This document shows, piece after piece, positions 1 to 5,518 of a DNA stretch of 5,678 bases. The DNA comes from an uncultured Tannerella sp. (GTDB lineage: Bacteria > Bacteroidota > Bacteroidia > Bacteroidales > Tannerellaceae). Location: NCBI GenBank assembly GCA_938036405.1, contig CALHPT010000085.1, positions 1 to 5,678 on the forward strand. The letters are read 5' to 3'. The translations under genes were made by a program, and so were the position numbers. A model generated the notes under the pieces. That model had not been told where the DNA came from. It did not search any database and saw nothing but the letters and a program-made list of their open reading frames with translations. Numbering within the stretch: position 1 is the stretch's first letter; every line of letters begins with the position of its first letter.

Positions 1-119
1 AGCGTCTGTCCGTACTCGATCACCTTGGAGACCTCCTCGGAGATGGTTTCTTCTTCGCACGCCTGTATCACCTCCAGCTCTCGGAGGATTTGCTCTTTTG
101 GCGTTATATGTAATTCCAT
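1..119 (-). CDS. Hypothetical small protein, N-terminal part only
   Basis: This frame opens at an ATG (119-117) and runs off the left edge, leaving 39 complete codons. The visible peptide starts MELHITPKEQILREL and continues as a charged, Glu-rich, mostly helical stretch with two EE clusters and no stop. I recognise no family. The gene is the next minus-strand frame after the 155-aa gene, 44 bases past its stop, and the gap holds a perfect inverted repeat. There is no Shine-Dalgarno sequence before the ATG, as for most starts here. Assignment as a real gene rests on position, strand and plausible codon content, so confidence is moderate. The C-terminus and function cannot be judged. Confidence 0.55.
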   Translation of the reverse strand, partial: MELHITPKEQILRELEVIQACEEETISEEVSKVIEYGQT

Positions 120-132
120 TGCGAGTGTATAT

Positions 133-157
133 GCCGGGGGCTTTACTCACCCCCGGC
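133..157. repeat. Perfect 8-bp inverted repeat between two genes
   Basis: GCCGGGGG at 133-140 and CCCCCGGC at 150-157 are exact reverse complements separated by a 9-base loop, giving a very GC-rich hairpin in DNA or RNA. It lies between the stop of the 155-aa gene (164) and the start of the next frame (119). On the minus strand the bases after the stem are ATATACACTCGC, which is not a U-tract, so an intrinsic terminator is not well supported. An intercistronic RNA stem or a dyad protein-binding site is equally possible. Confidence 0.6.
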
Positions 158-163
158 TGGTTG

Positions 164-631
164 TTATTCAGATTCAGCGACTGTTTCCATTTTGGAAATA
201 GTCGTTCGCGGCAAAGAGATTAGTGCGTGCTCGGCCTCAAGAAAGGCGGCGCGTAGCGTGGCGCAATGGTGCTCTTTTGGGGCGTACGGCATGCAGTAAG
301 ATTCGTCGCAAAACTCCACATCGAAATCACCACTATCGATTCTCTTGCTTACGTAGCTGAATAAATGGTGGAAAATCCTCGAGGAATACAGTGCAAAGCG
401 TTGCAGCATGGGAGACGTCAAGCCAGATTTTATTGAGTCACACAGGGCATTCAGCTGCCCTATATCCACGCCTTCTACACGCAACCAAAATCCAGCGTTT
501 GCAATGTCTATGTCTTCGCCATTGCGTCCAGCCACGTATTCAGTAAGCAACCATGCAAGGCGCAGTCGCCTTTCGCGGCTGTGACTCTTGATGTACTCCG
601 CGCGTGCGCGGTCGTATGCGGCGCGGCTCAT
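164..631 (-). CDS. Hypothetical protein, 155 aa, coupled to the antirepressor gene
   Basis: The frame encodes a 155-residue soluble protein with no signal peptide or membrane segment. Residues 1-35 are strongly basic and helical (several Arg, YIKSHSRERRLRLAWLL), the middle is mixed, and residues 100-120 carry an acidic DFDVEFCDESYC stretch with two Cys, followed by HH at 120-121. I do not recognise a family. Its ATG (631-629) overlaps the TGA of the antirepressor gene (630-628) as ATGA, the classic arrangement for translational coupling, so it is very probably made from the same mRNA. A role in phage regulation or early functions would fit the context but is only inference. Base composition is visibly more AT-rich than in the ligase-HsdM block. 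Confidence 0.75.
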   Translation of the reverse strand: MSRAAYDRARAEYIKSHSRERRLRLAWLLTEYVAGRNGEDIDIANAGFWLRVEGVDIGQLNALCDSIKSGLTSPMLQRFALYSSRIFHHLFSYVSKRIDSGDFDVEFCDESYCMPYAPKEHHCATLRAAFLEAEHALISLPRTTISKMETVAESE

Positions 632-1362
632 ATTACCTCCGCCAATTCAGGGTTCGACTGGGTGACGTTGAACAGGCGGGCGAGGAAGTCCAGCCCGCGC
701 TGGGTGACAAGCACCTTAATCACGGCAAAGCCATCGTGGTTATCGCGGTCGATCCATTTCTCACGGAGTTCAAAGTAGCCGCGTTCGATGTACGTCTGCT
801 TCGGCTCGTTGCGACCCGTGAAGAAGATTCCGCGCTCTCGCAGCTGGGCGAAGAGCTTATTCCGGCCAAAGGGGAGCTGTAGGATCTTAGCGGCCTGTCC
901 GATGTCGATCTTTTGATCGGAGTCGAGCACGCGATCCATCAGCGCGGCCTTTGGTGCGAGGCGGGCGATCTGTTTCTCTTGCTTCTCGATGGTCTCTTGC
1001 TGGCTGGCAGCAAGCAGCAACGCTTCGCGAAAAGATTGCGGTACGGCAAAGCCGCCGTTTTGCTTTTCTATCTCGAGCTGTTCCCAGCGGAGCACCAATT
1101 TAGCCCGCGCCTCGTCGCTAAACTTCGTAGCGATATATAGACACTCCGTCTTGCTTAATACATAGCAAGGCTGTTTCCTGTTCCATCGGTCGGTATAGGA
1201 GGTCAGTGAAAAATTCCGCCGACCTAATTTCAGCCATGCCGGTTCCATTGTACGAATGGCTTCCAGCACGTCTTTGTGCATTTTTCCTGTCGCCTCAGCT
1301 ATTTGTAGCGAGGTCATCGTTTGGGCGGAGGCGCCCGGCTGTATCTGCTTATTTCTTTCCAT
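628..1362 (-). CDS. Rha-family / KilAC-domain phage antirepressor
   Basis: From the ATG at 1362 this is a 244-aa protein with two phage-regulator domains. Residues about 16-98 (MTSLQIAEATGKMHKDVLEA through YVLSKTECLYIATKF to LRWEQLE) match the Rha/pRha domain, a DNA-binding module of phage regulators. Residues about 120-150 are a coiled-coil-like linker (QQETIEKQEKQIARLAPKAA). Residues about 137-232 match the KilAC/ANT C-terminal domain (DIGQAAKILQLPFGRNKLFAQLRERGIF, then the FAVIKVLVTQRGLDFLARLF end). Family members act as antirepressors or regulators of prophage induction, usually by interfering with the phage repressor; that role is inferred here. A longer frame opens at 1461 but its first 33 residues lie inside the upstream 87-aa gene and look non-native, so I chose MERNKQ. 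This start overlaps the upstream gene by 14 nt and has no Shine-Dalgarno sequence, so coupled translation is likely. Confidence 0.9.
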   Translation of the reverse strand: MERNKQIQPGASAQTMTSLQIAEATGKMHKDVLEAIRTMEPAWLKLGRRNFSLTSYTDRWNRKQPCYVLSKTECLYIATKFSDEARAKLVLRWEQLEIEKQNGGFAVPQSFREALLLAASQQETIEKQEKQIARLAPKAALMDRVLDSDQKIDIGQAAKILQLPFGRNKLFAQLRERGIFFTGRNEPKQTYIERGYFELREKWIDRDNHDGFAVIKVLVTQRGLDFLARLFNVTQSNPELAEVI

Positions 1363-1612
1363 GATTGTATGTGTTTGAGGTTCGGATAAGGGCGTCAACG
1401 CACAGCCCGTGCGGATCGGTGCCGTCGGGGAGTGTGCGGACAAAGCGCTCGAAGTCTTCAAGCAGTCCGTGTTGAAGAATAAAAGCGTAGGCTTTGTTCT
1501 TGGCGTTCTTTTCGATCTGGAACGCGGCGCGGGATACGGTGTTTCGCTCCGTTGGCGTGCACGTGTGGCTACTATACTTCACCTCAAATGCAGTTCTTTC
1601 TGTGTAGGACAT
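1349..1612 (-). CDS. Small protein of 87 aa, orfx/Icd-like position upstream of the antirepressor
   Basis: Starting at the ATG at 1612 (MSYTERTAFEVKYSS) this encodes 87 residues. The C-terminal half (FQIEKNAKNKAYAFILQHGL, LEDFERFVRTLP) is helical and looks like genuine protein. I know no named family for it. Its 3' end overlaps the antirepressor start by 14 nt. Small ORFs sit in the same place (orfx, icd) between the C4 RNA and ant in phages P1 and P7, where ant translation depends on them; the analogy is positional only. The same frame is open far upstream, with ATGs at 1705, 1822 and 1846, so a product of up to 165 aa is possible. I prefer 1612 because the upstream part would be encoded by the structured RNA region and has a Gly/Pro/Ser/Arg-rich, non-globular composition. 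Confidence 0.6.
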   Translation of the reverse strand: MSYTERTAFEVKYSSHTCTPTERNTVSRAAFQIEKNAKNKAYAFILQHGLLEDFERFVRTLPDGTDPHGLCVDALIRTSNTYNHGKK

Positions 1613-1698
1613 TACAGATAAACTTTTGAGCGGCCGTGAATAAAAGAAGGGCACAGCCTTTCCCTCTGTCCTACACTCTCTCGGAGCAGCGGTGCCAT
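1612..1698 (-). CDS. Possible 28-aa leader ORF coupled to the 87-aa gene
   Basis: An ATG at 1698 opens a 28-codon frame (MAPLLRESVGQRERL..., ending KVYL) whose TAA (1614-1612) overlaps the next ATG by one base as TAATG, a typical termination-reinitiation junction. The downstream arms of the proposed antisense pairing (1680-1687 and 1668-1675) lie in its first codons, beginning at about base 12 of the ORF. That is where bound antisense RNA would interfere with initiation. It would thus be a translated sensor whose translation opens the downstream genes. There is no Shine-Dalgarno sequence and a frame this short occurs easily by chance, so this is a tentative call based on placement. Confidence 0.25.
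   Translation of the reverse strand: MAPLLRESVGQRERLCPSFIHGRSKVYL
1668..1687 (-). promoter_or_regulatory. Target arms of the proposed C4-like antisense RNA
   Basis: In minus-strand orientation this site reads GCTCCGAG (1687-1680), AGAG spacer, TGTAGGAC (1675-1668). Both 8-mers are exact reverse complements of CTCGGAGC (1791-1784) and GTCCTACA (1805-1798) upstream, in mirrored order. The site is 55 bases before the 87-aa start and within the first codons of the 28-aa ORF. It can pair either in cis, forming a long closing stem, or with a separate upstream RNA, as a and b sites pair with C4 RNA in P1/P7. The pairing is seen directly; the regulatory reading is inferred. Confidence 0.55.
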
Positions 1699-1806
1699 TA
1701 AGCATCCGCGAGGGGGTACTGCACCCTATTGGGGCGCCGAACGGATATAAAAAATCCGCTCTGCAATCAGTAGCGGTTAACCCGCTCCGAGGTGATATGT
1801 AGGACG
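1688..1806 (-). ncRNA. Candidate C4-like antisense RNA / structured leader of the antirepressor operon
   Basis: Read on the minus strand, the segment begins GTCCTACA (1805-1798), a 6-base spacer, then CTCGGAGC (1791-1784), both complementary to the downstream target arms. Between arms and target lie hairpins: CGGAT/ATCCG (1754-1758 with 1742-1746, 7-base A/T-only loop) and GCGCCC/GGGTGC (1732-1737 with 1721-1726, 5-base loop, one G-U pair). A GCGG/CCGC helix near 1774-1786 is an alternative to part of the second arm. A promoter candidate sits immediately upstream, so a transcript could start at the first arm. C4 RNA of phages P1 and P7 has this plan: antisense segments separated by stem-loops, upstream of short ORFs and ant, pairing with the leader to block translation. 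Sequence identity with known C4 was not tested, and the 3' end is a guess. Confidence 0.5.
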
Positions 1807-1809
1807 CCC

Positions 1810-1840
1810 CAAAAGTATTCATGATCCGTTTATCTGCAAT
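1810..1840 (-). promoter_or_regulatory. Bacteroidota-type -33/-7 promoter candidate
   Basis: On the minus strand TACTTTTG (1817-1810) is an exact match to the Bacteroides -7 consensus TAnnTTTG. It is preceded by ATTG (1840-1837; the consensus is TTTG) at a spacing of exactly 19 bases, the usual distance. Transcription would begin around 1803-1807, at or next to the first antisense arm GTCCTACA. It lies in the non-coding gap after the DUF4494-like gene, so it could give the antirepressor cluster its own start within the longer operon. Confidence 0.55.
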
Positions 1841-1874
1841 TGCCATTGAAAAAATCCCGCTCCCTAAGTTGAAC

Positions 1875-2333
1875 TTAGACCGCCGCGGCCTCCTTCTTTT
1901 TGGCCTTGATCGCTTCAACAATCGGAGAAAGCGATATACTTATCATCTCGATGTCCGAGATGCTGTCTTTCATTTCATCTTTCAAGCTCTGGTATGCGTA
2001 TTCAAACGTTTGCTCCTCGATCATATAGCGAAAGTTTTGCTTCTTCTCGATTCCACAATCGTTGGTCGTCGTCAATGCCAGCTTTGCAATAAAGATCGGA
2101 TAATCATAGGGGCGAAACCCGTTTGCGGGATTCTGCAAAAACGCCTCTTTGATTTGCATTTTCGTCACTTCCTCAAGTGAGAAATTAAAGCCTGTCAAAT
2201 GATCCTGAATAATCACTGCGGCGTCCGTTACGGAAACGGCTTCAACTGCATACTGCTCTTTTACGTCTTCTTTTCTCTCTCCGTTTTCGTCGATCTTCAC
2301 GGCGAAAATCACTTTGCATTTATACCATGCCAT
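1875..2333 (-). CDS. DUF4494-like protein
   Basis: This 152-aa protein opens MAWYKCKVIFAVKIDENGER and continues with VEAVSVTDAAVIIQDHL. A W-(Y/F)-x-C-K start followed by a DA(V/L)S-F/V-TEA-type segment is the pattern I associate with DUF4494 of Bacteroidales, whose biochemical role is unknown. A second core around residues 79-110 (PIFIAKLAL, then IEKKQNFRYMIEEQTFEYAYQSL) resembles the repeated beta-alpha half of that family. The C-terminus is Lys/Ala-rich (AIKAKKKEAAAV). No membrane segment or signal peptide is visible. It follows the RNA ligase gene after 16 bases and has the only strong Shine-Dalgarno sequence in the window, which fixes the start. The family assignment is from memory of the motif, not a search. 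Confidence 0.75.
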   Translation of the reverse strand: MAWYKCKVIFAVKIDENGERKEDVKEQYAVEAVSVTDAAVIIQDHLTGFNFSLEEVTKMQIKEAFLQNPANGFRPYDYPIFIAKLALTTTNDCGIEKKQNFRYMIEEQTFEYAYQSLKDEMKDSISDIEMISISLSPIVEAIKAKKKEAAAV

Positions 2334-2340
2334 GATGTTG

Positions 2341-2349
2341 TTCCTCCCC
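2341..2349 (-). promoter_or_regulatory. Strong Shine-Dalgarno site of the DUF4494-like gene
   Basis: Minus-strand AAGGGGAGGAACAACATC precedes the ATG at 2333, placing a full GGAGG core about 9 bases upstream. It is the only canonical Shine-Dalgarno sequence before any gene here; the other starts have A/C-rich leaders, as is normal in Bacteroidota. It supports the chosen start and suggests this gene is translated independently of the ligase gene. Confidence 0.65.
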
Positions 2350-3066
2350 TTATACTTTGCGTTCCTTATTCATGCGTGTCTGTTTGGCTTCCAGCTTACG
2401 GAAGTCCACGGTTTTCACCTTGGCCACGATACGGTGGCCGGTGCGATCGAGTAAGCCCATCGGCGTTTTGAGCACTAATCCCTCGGCGGGGAGCGTTGGG
2501 TCGGCGGCGATCATCGATGTAAAGCCGCGGCGGACGTACTCGATGGCCTCCGGGATCGTCATGTAGCCCACGAGGGGGACGGCCTTTATCCCCAGCGCGT
2601 CGGCGATGCTTTCCACTTTATCGCGCAGCAACCACCAATCGCCCACGCGGACGTCGAAGAGGATGAAGTCGGCGCCGCCCTTTGTGTAGCGTCCTCCGCT
2701 TTGGATCTTCTCTCCGTATCCTTCGCCGTAAAGCACGATGGTGTCTTTCAAGGGGCGCACGGCGGGGTTGAATTGCTCCGTCATCTTGTCAACCGGGAAG
2801 AGCTCCTCGAGGCGCTTGAGCAAGTGCCCGGGGATCTGGGCAGCGTCTGTGCGGCCGCGAAACTCTACGCCCACAGGCACGCCTTCGGTGGCGGGCGGGG
2901 TGATGATGATGCGAATGTTAGTGCCGTCCACCTTCTCGGTGGCTTCCCATTTCGTGTTGGCTAAATACTCAAACATGGGATCTGCCCACGCATCGGGCAT
3001 GATCACATTGTTGCTGTCACGCTTGAATAGCGTATTGATCTTCTGATACTCTGTTTTTGTTTCCAT
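2350..3066 (-). CDS. RNA ligase family nucleotidyltransferase
   Basis: This 238-aa protein carries the covalent nucleotidyltransferase signature of ATP-dependent ligases in the right order. Motif I is EKVDGTN (44-50) with K45 as the expected AMP-accepting lysine; FRGRTDA (69-75) is the conserved Arg/Gly strand; YGEGYGEKIQ (113-122) corresponds to motif III; FILFDVRV (134-141) is motif IIIa; EGLVLK (195-200) is motif IV; AKVKTVDF (215-222) is motif V with K216 and K218. The domain fills almost the whole chain, as in small phage RNA ligases of the RNA_ligase (PF09414-like) type, with no extra C-terminal DNA-binding domain. It would join or adenylylate RNA ends, for example in repair of nicked tRNA; substrate is inferred. 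All catalytic residues are present. It sits 28 bases after the MBL gene and 16 before the DUF4494-like gene. No polynucleotide kinase gene is in view. Confidence 0.85.
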   Translation of the reverse strand: METKTEYQKINTLFKRDSNNVIMPDAWADPMFEYLANTKWEATEKVDGTNIRIIITPPATEGVPVGVEFRGRTDAAQIPGHLLKRLEELFPVDKMTEQFNPAVRPLKDTIVLYGEGYGEKIQSGGRYTKGGADFILFDVRVGDWWLLRDKVESIADALGIKAVPLVGYMTIPEAIEYVRRGFTSMIAADPTLPAEGLVLKTPMGLLDRTGHRIVAKVKTVDFRKLEAKQTRMNKERKV

Positions 3067-3094
3067 AATGATGTGTGATGTTTATGTGTTGTGA

Positions 3095-3829
3095 TTAAGT
3101 GAGTTCGATCGTTTGCCCGCGGTCGGCTGTGATGACTTCGCGGCCGGTGGCGCGGGCGATTGTTTTCTTGAATTGGGCCGCGTCAGAGTTGCGGTCGGAA
3201 AGGTGGATAAGGATGAGGCGGCGCGCCGAGGTGAGGTCGTTAGCCTGGAGCGTCTCCCGACAGGTGTCGAGGCTCATGTGGCTCTCGATGACGCGCACGC
3301 ACTGCGCCTCGGAGACTTCGCCCCGGCGGACGTTCGCGGCCAGCAGGGTGGTGTCGTAGTTGCATTCGAGGATCCACGTCCGCACACCGTCGAACGTGTA
3401 GGGCAGGAAGCGCGTATCGGTGGCAAAGACCGCGGCGCCCATCTCGGGGTGCGAGATGATGAAGCCCAGCGGCTCGGCGGCGTCGTGCCTTACGTCGAAG
3501 GGGAGCACGCGGAAGCCACCTACACGGAACGGCTTGGGCGAGCGCACGGGGCGCGAAAACGTCGAGGCAAGCACCTCTTCGGGGAGCTTCATTAGTGTAC
3601 CCTCGGAGGCGTAGAGCGGCAGGGCGGCCTTGACGTACTTCAGGGCGTGCCGGGCGTGGTCGCCGTGCTCATGGGTAAGGAGTACGCCGGCCACACGCCG
3701 GAGGTCGAACCCCACGGTGCGCTGGAGGTCGGAGAGCGGGCAGCCACATTCGATGGCGAGTGCTTCGCGGCCGTTATCCAACACATAGCCGTTGGCGGCG
3801 GATGAGCTTCCTAATATGGTGAGGCGCAT
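3095..3829 (-). CDS. MBL-fold metallo-hydrolase, YycJ-like
   Basis: This 244-aa cytoplasmic protein is a complete metallo-beta-lactamase fold. It opens with the beta strand MRLTILGSSSAANGYVL and has the metal site THEHGDH (52-58), a further His in DVRHDAAEP (H115), the bridging Asp in ATDTR (D138) and His in LILIHLSDRNS (H209). H184 in ESHMS also resembles the YycJ group. Family members are mostly phosphodiesterases or nucleases; YycJ-type proteins are annotated as DNA exonucleases. No beta-CASP insertion is seen, so RNase J-like activity is unlikely. The gene begins 12 bases after the hsdM stop and precedes the RNA ligase, suggesting a nucleic-acid role. Phage anti-Pycsar proteins (Apyc1) share the fold, so a nucleotide-signal hydrolase is a weaker alternative. 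Confidence 0.85.
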   Translation of the reverse strand: MRLTILGSSSAANGYVLDNGREALAIECGCPLSDLQRTVGFDLRRVAGVLLTHEHGDHARHALKYVKAALPLYASEGTLMKLPEEVLASTFSRPVRSPKPFRVGGFRVLPFDVRHDAAEPLGFIISHPEMGAAVFATDTRFLPYTFDGVRTWILECNYDTTLLAANVRRGEVSEAQCVRVIESHMSLDTCRETLQANDLTSARRLILIHLSDRNSDAAQFKKTIARATGREVITADRGQTIELT

Positions 3830-3841
3830 GGCGGTGAATCA

Positions 3842-5476
3842 TTAAATGTTAGTTATACCCAGTTCGGCGAAGTAGGCGGCGATTTGGCGGTCGAGATCGG
3901 AACGACGTGCCTCGAGGGCGCTGATGCGGTGCATGACGTCGTGCAGATCGATGGGCGCCTCCTCTTGGTAGGTGTCGATGTAGCGCGGGATGTTGAGGTT
4001 GTAGTCATTCTCGCGGACCTCCTTGATCGGCACGCGGCGCGAGTAGCGCGGCTCTTCGCGGCGGTGGCTATAGGTGTCGACGATGTGCCCAACGTCGTCC
4101 GGCTCACCGTTCTGACCCGTGCGCAGGCGGTTCTGCTTCTTGTCTTTGGCATACTCTCGGCTGGCATCGATAAAGAGCACGTCTCCGTCCGTCTTGAGGC
4201 ATTTCTTGAGCACGATGATGCAGACAGGGATGCCGGTCGAAAAGAAGAGCTTTTCGGGCAGGCCGATGACGGCGTCGATACGGCCGTCTTCGATCAGTTT
4301 GCGGCGGATACTTCCCTCTACGCCGCCACGGAATAGCACGCCGTGGGGCAGGATGATGGCCATCGTTCCGTCTGCTTTGAGATAATGCAAACCGTGGAGC
4401 AGGAAGGCCATATCGGCCGCCTTCTTTGGGGCAAGGCCGTAGTTGCAGAAACGGGCGTCGTAGGCCAACTCTTCGCGGGGCGCCCATTTGAGACTGAAGG
4501 GCGGATTGGCCACAATAGCATCAAAGAAGACCGTCTTGCTCGGGTCGTCGGGCGCAAAGACCTCCCGCCATTCGTTGGTCAGCGTATTGCCGTGAAAGAT
4601 CTTGAAGGCGTCATCCTTGATGCCGTTCAGAAGCATATTCATGCGGGCCAGATTGTAGGTGGTGACGTTCTGCTCCTGCCCATAGAATGTGCCGACGCTA
4701 TTGGGCGTTGGCATCTGTCGGCGGACATTGAGTAGGAGGGAGCCGGAACCGCAGGCGAAGTCGAGCACGCGGGGCAAATGCTGGCGCGGGCCGCGCGATG
4801 GGTCTTGGCTGTCTAGCACCACGATGCGCGCCAAGATGGTGGATGCCGTTTGCGGGGTGTAGAACTCGCCGGCCTTCTTACCCGCCCCAGAGGCGAACTG
4901 GGCAATAAGGTATTCGTAAGCATCGCCCAGATCGTCCGCGTCGGTGGAGTAATCGGCTATGCCCTCGTGGATCCTACGGATGATGGTGCAGAGCATGTCG
5001 TTCTTGGCCGCGAGGCCTTTCCCCAGTTTGTCGGAGTAAAGGTCGACCTCAGAGAAGAGTCCGCGGAAACTGCTCTGAAACGAATGCTCTTCGATGTGTC
5101 GGAAGCCATCCTCCAGCGTTCGGAGCAGATCACCGCTTTGCGTGTGGGCGAGTTCGGCTATGTGGCTCCAGAGATACTTGGGGTGGATGACGTAATGGAT
5201 GCGGCGGCGCATCTCGTCTTCAAAGCTGTCGGTGTCTTGAGGGTGACGTTCATACCAAACATTCAGCGGCGTCTGCCCACGGAGCAAACTGTCTGACGAT
5301 GGATATTCGTCGCCGAGGACATGGCACGCGGTATGCTCGTAGCGGCCGGATAGGTAGCGCAGGAAGAGGAAGGCGAGGATGTGATCTCGGAAGTCGTCAG
5401 CATTCATCGATCCTCTCAATTCTTCGGACACGGTCCAGAGAGCTTTCCCGAGGGTTTGTCTATCTTTTGTAGGCAT
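3842..5476 (-). CDS. hsdM: Type I restriction-modification system methyltransferase subunit HsdM
   Basis: This 544-aa protein is a full-length HsdM. The N-terminal helical HsdM_N domain spans about residues 6-140 (LGKALWTVSEELRGSMNADDFRDHILAFLFLRYLS). The N6-adenine methyltransferase domain follows, with GEFYTP (203-208), motif I DFACGSGSLLL (239-249) for AdoMet, YGQEQN (265-270), and the catalytic motif IV NPPF (324-327). The C-terminus (DYNLNIPRYIDTY, then a helical ISALEARRSDLDRQIAAYFAELG) is the normal HsdS-contacting tail. It would methylate adenine in a bipartite site chosen by HsdS. No hsdS or hsdR gene adjoins it here: an MBL gene follows after 12 bases and an unrelated C-terminus precedes it. 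All motifs are intact. The start at 5476 has no Shine-Dalgarno sequence and gives the usual family N-terminus. Confidence 0.95.
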   Translation of the reverse strand: MPTKDRQTLGKALWTVSEELRGSMNADDFRDHILAFLFLRYLSGRYEHTACHVLGDEYPSSDSLLRGQTPLNVWYERHPQDTDSFEDEMRRRIHYVIHPKYLWSHIAELAHTQSGDLLRTLEDGFRHIEEHSFQSSFRGLFSEVDLYSDKLGKGLAAKNDMLCTIIRRIHEGIADYSTDADDLGDAYEYLIAQFASGAGKKAGEFYTPQTASTILARIVVLDSQDPSRGPRQHLPRVLDFACGSGSLLLNVRRQMPTPNSVGTFYGQEQNVTTYNLARMNMLLNGIKDDAFKIFHGNTLTNEWREVFAPDDPSKTVFFDAIVANPPFSLKWAPREELAYDARFCNYGLAPKKAADMAFLLHGLHYLKADGTMAIILPHGVLFRGGVEGSIRRKLIEDGRIDAVIGLPEKLFFSTGIPVCIIVLKKCLKTDGDVLFIDASREYAKDKKQNRLRTGQNGEPDDVGHIVDTYSHRREEPRYSRRVPIKEVRENDYNLNIPRYIDTYQEEAPIDLHDVMHRISALEARRSDLDRQIAAYFAELGITNI

Positions 5477-5518
5477 AAGGGTGGGTGTTTGCGTGTTGAG
5501 TGGCTACATGTCTCCGAA

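Noticed and set aside
651..659. GGTTCGACT, resembling a tRNA T-loop
   Set aside because: It lies within the antirepressor coding region and no acceptor, anticodon or D arms can be formed around it.
1363..1461. Longer N-terminus for the antirepressor, starting at 1461
   Set aside because: The extra 33 residues overlap the upstream 87-aa gene, have Ser/Thr/Pro-rich filler composition and precede the expected domain start.
1742..1758. Hairpin with an A/T-only loop considered as an intrinsic terminator
   Set aside because: The T-run is inside the loop and the stem is only 5 bp; no U-tract follows it in either direction. It is better treated as part of the folded leader.
3113..3595. 160-codon open frame on the plus strand, with other plus-strand frames opposite the MBL gene
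   Set aside because: It lies wholly opposite the well-supported MBL-fold gene; long antisense frames are expected in GC-rich coding DNA, and it has no recognisable domain.
4343..4735. Plus-strand frames of 130-150 codons opposite hsdM
   Set aside because: They are the antisense of conserved methyltransferase motifs and have no start context or family resemblance.
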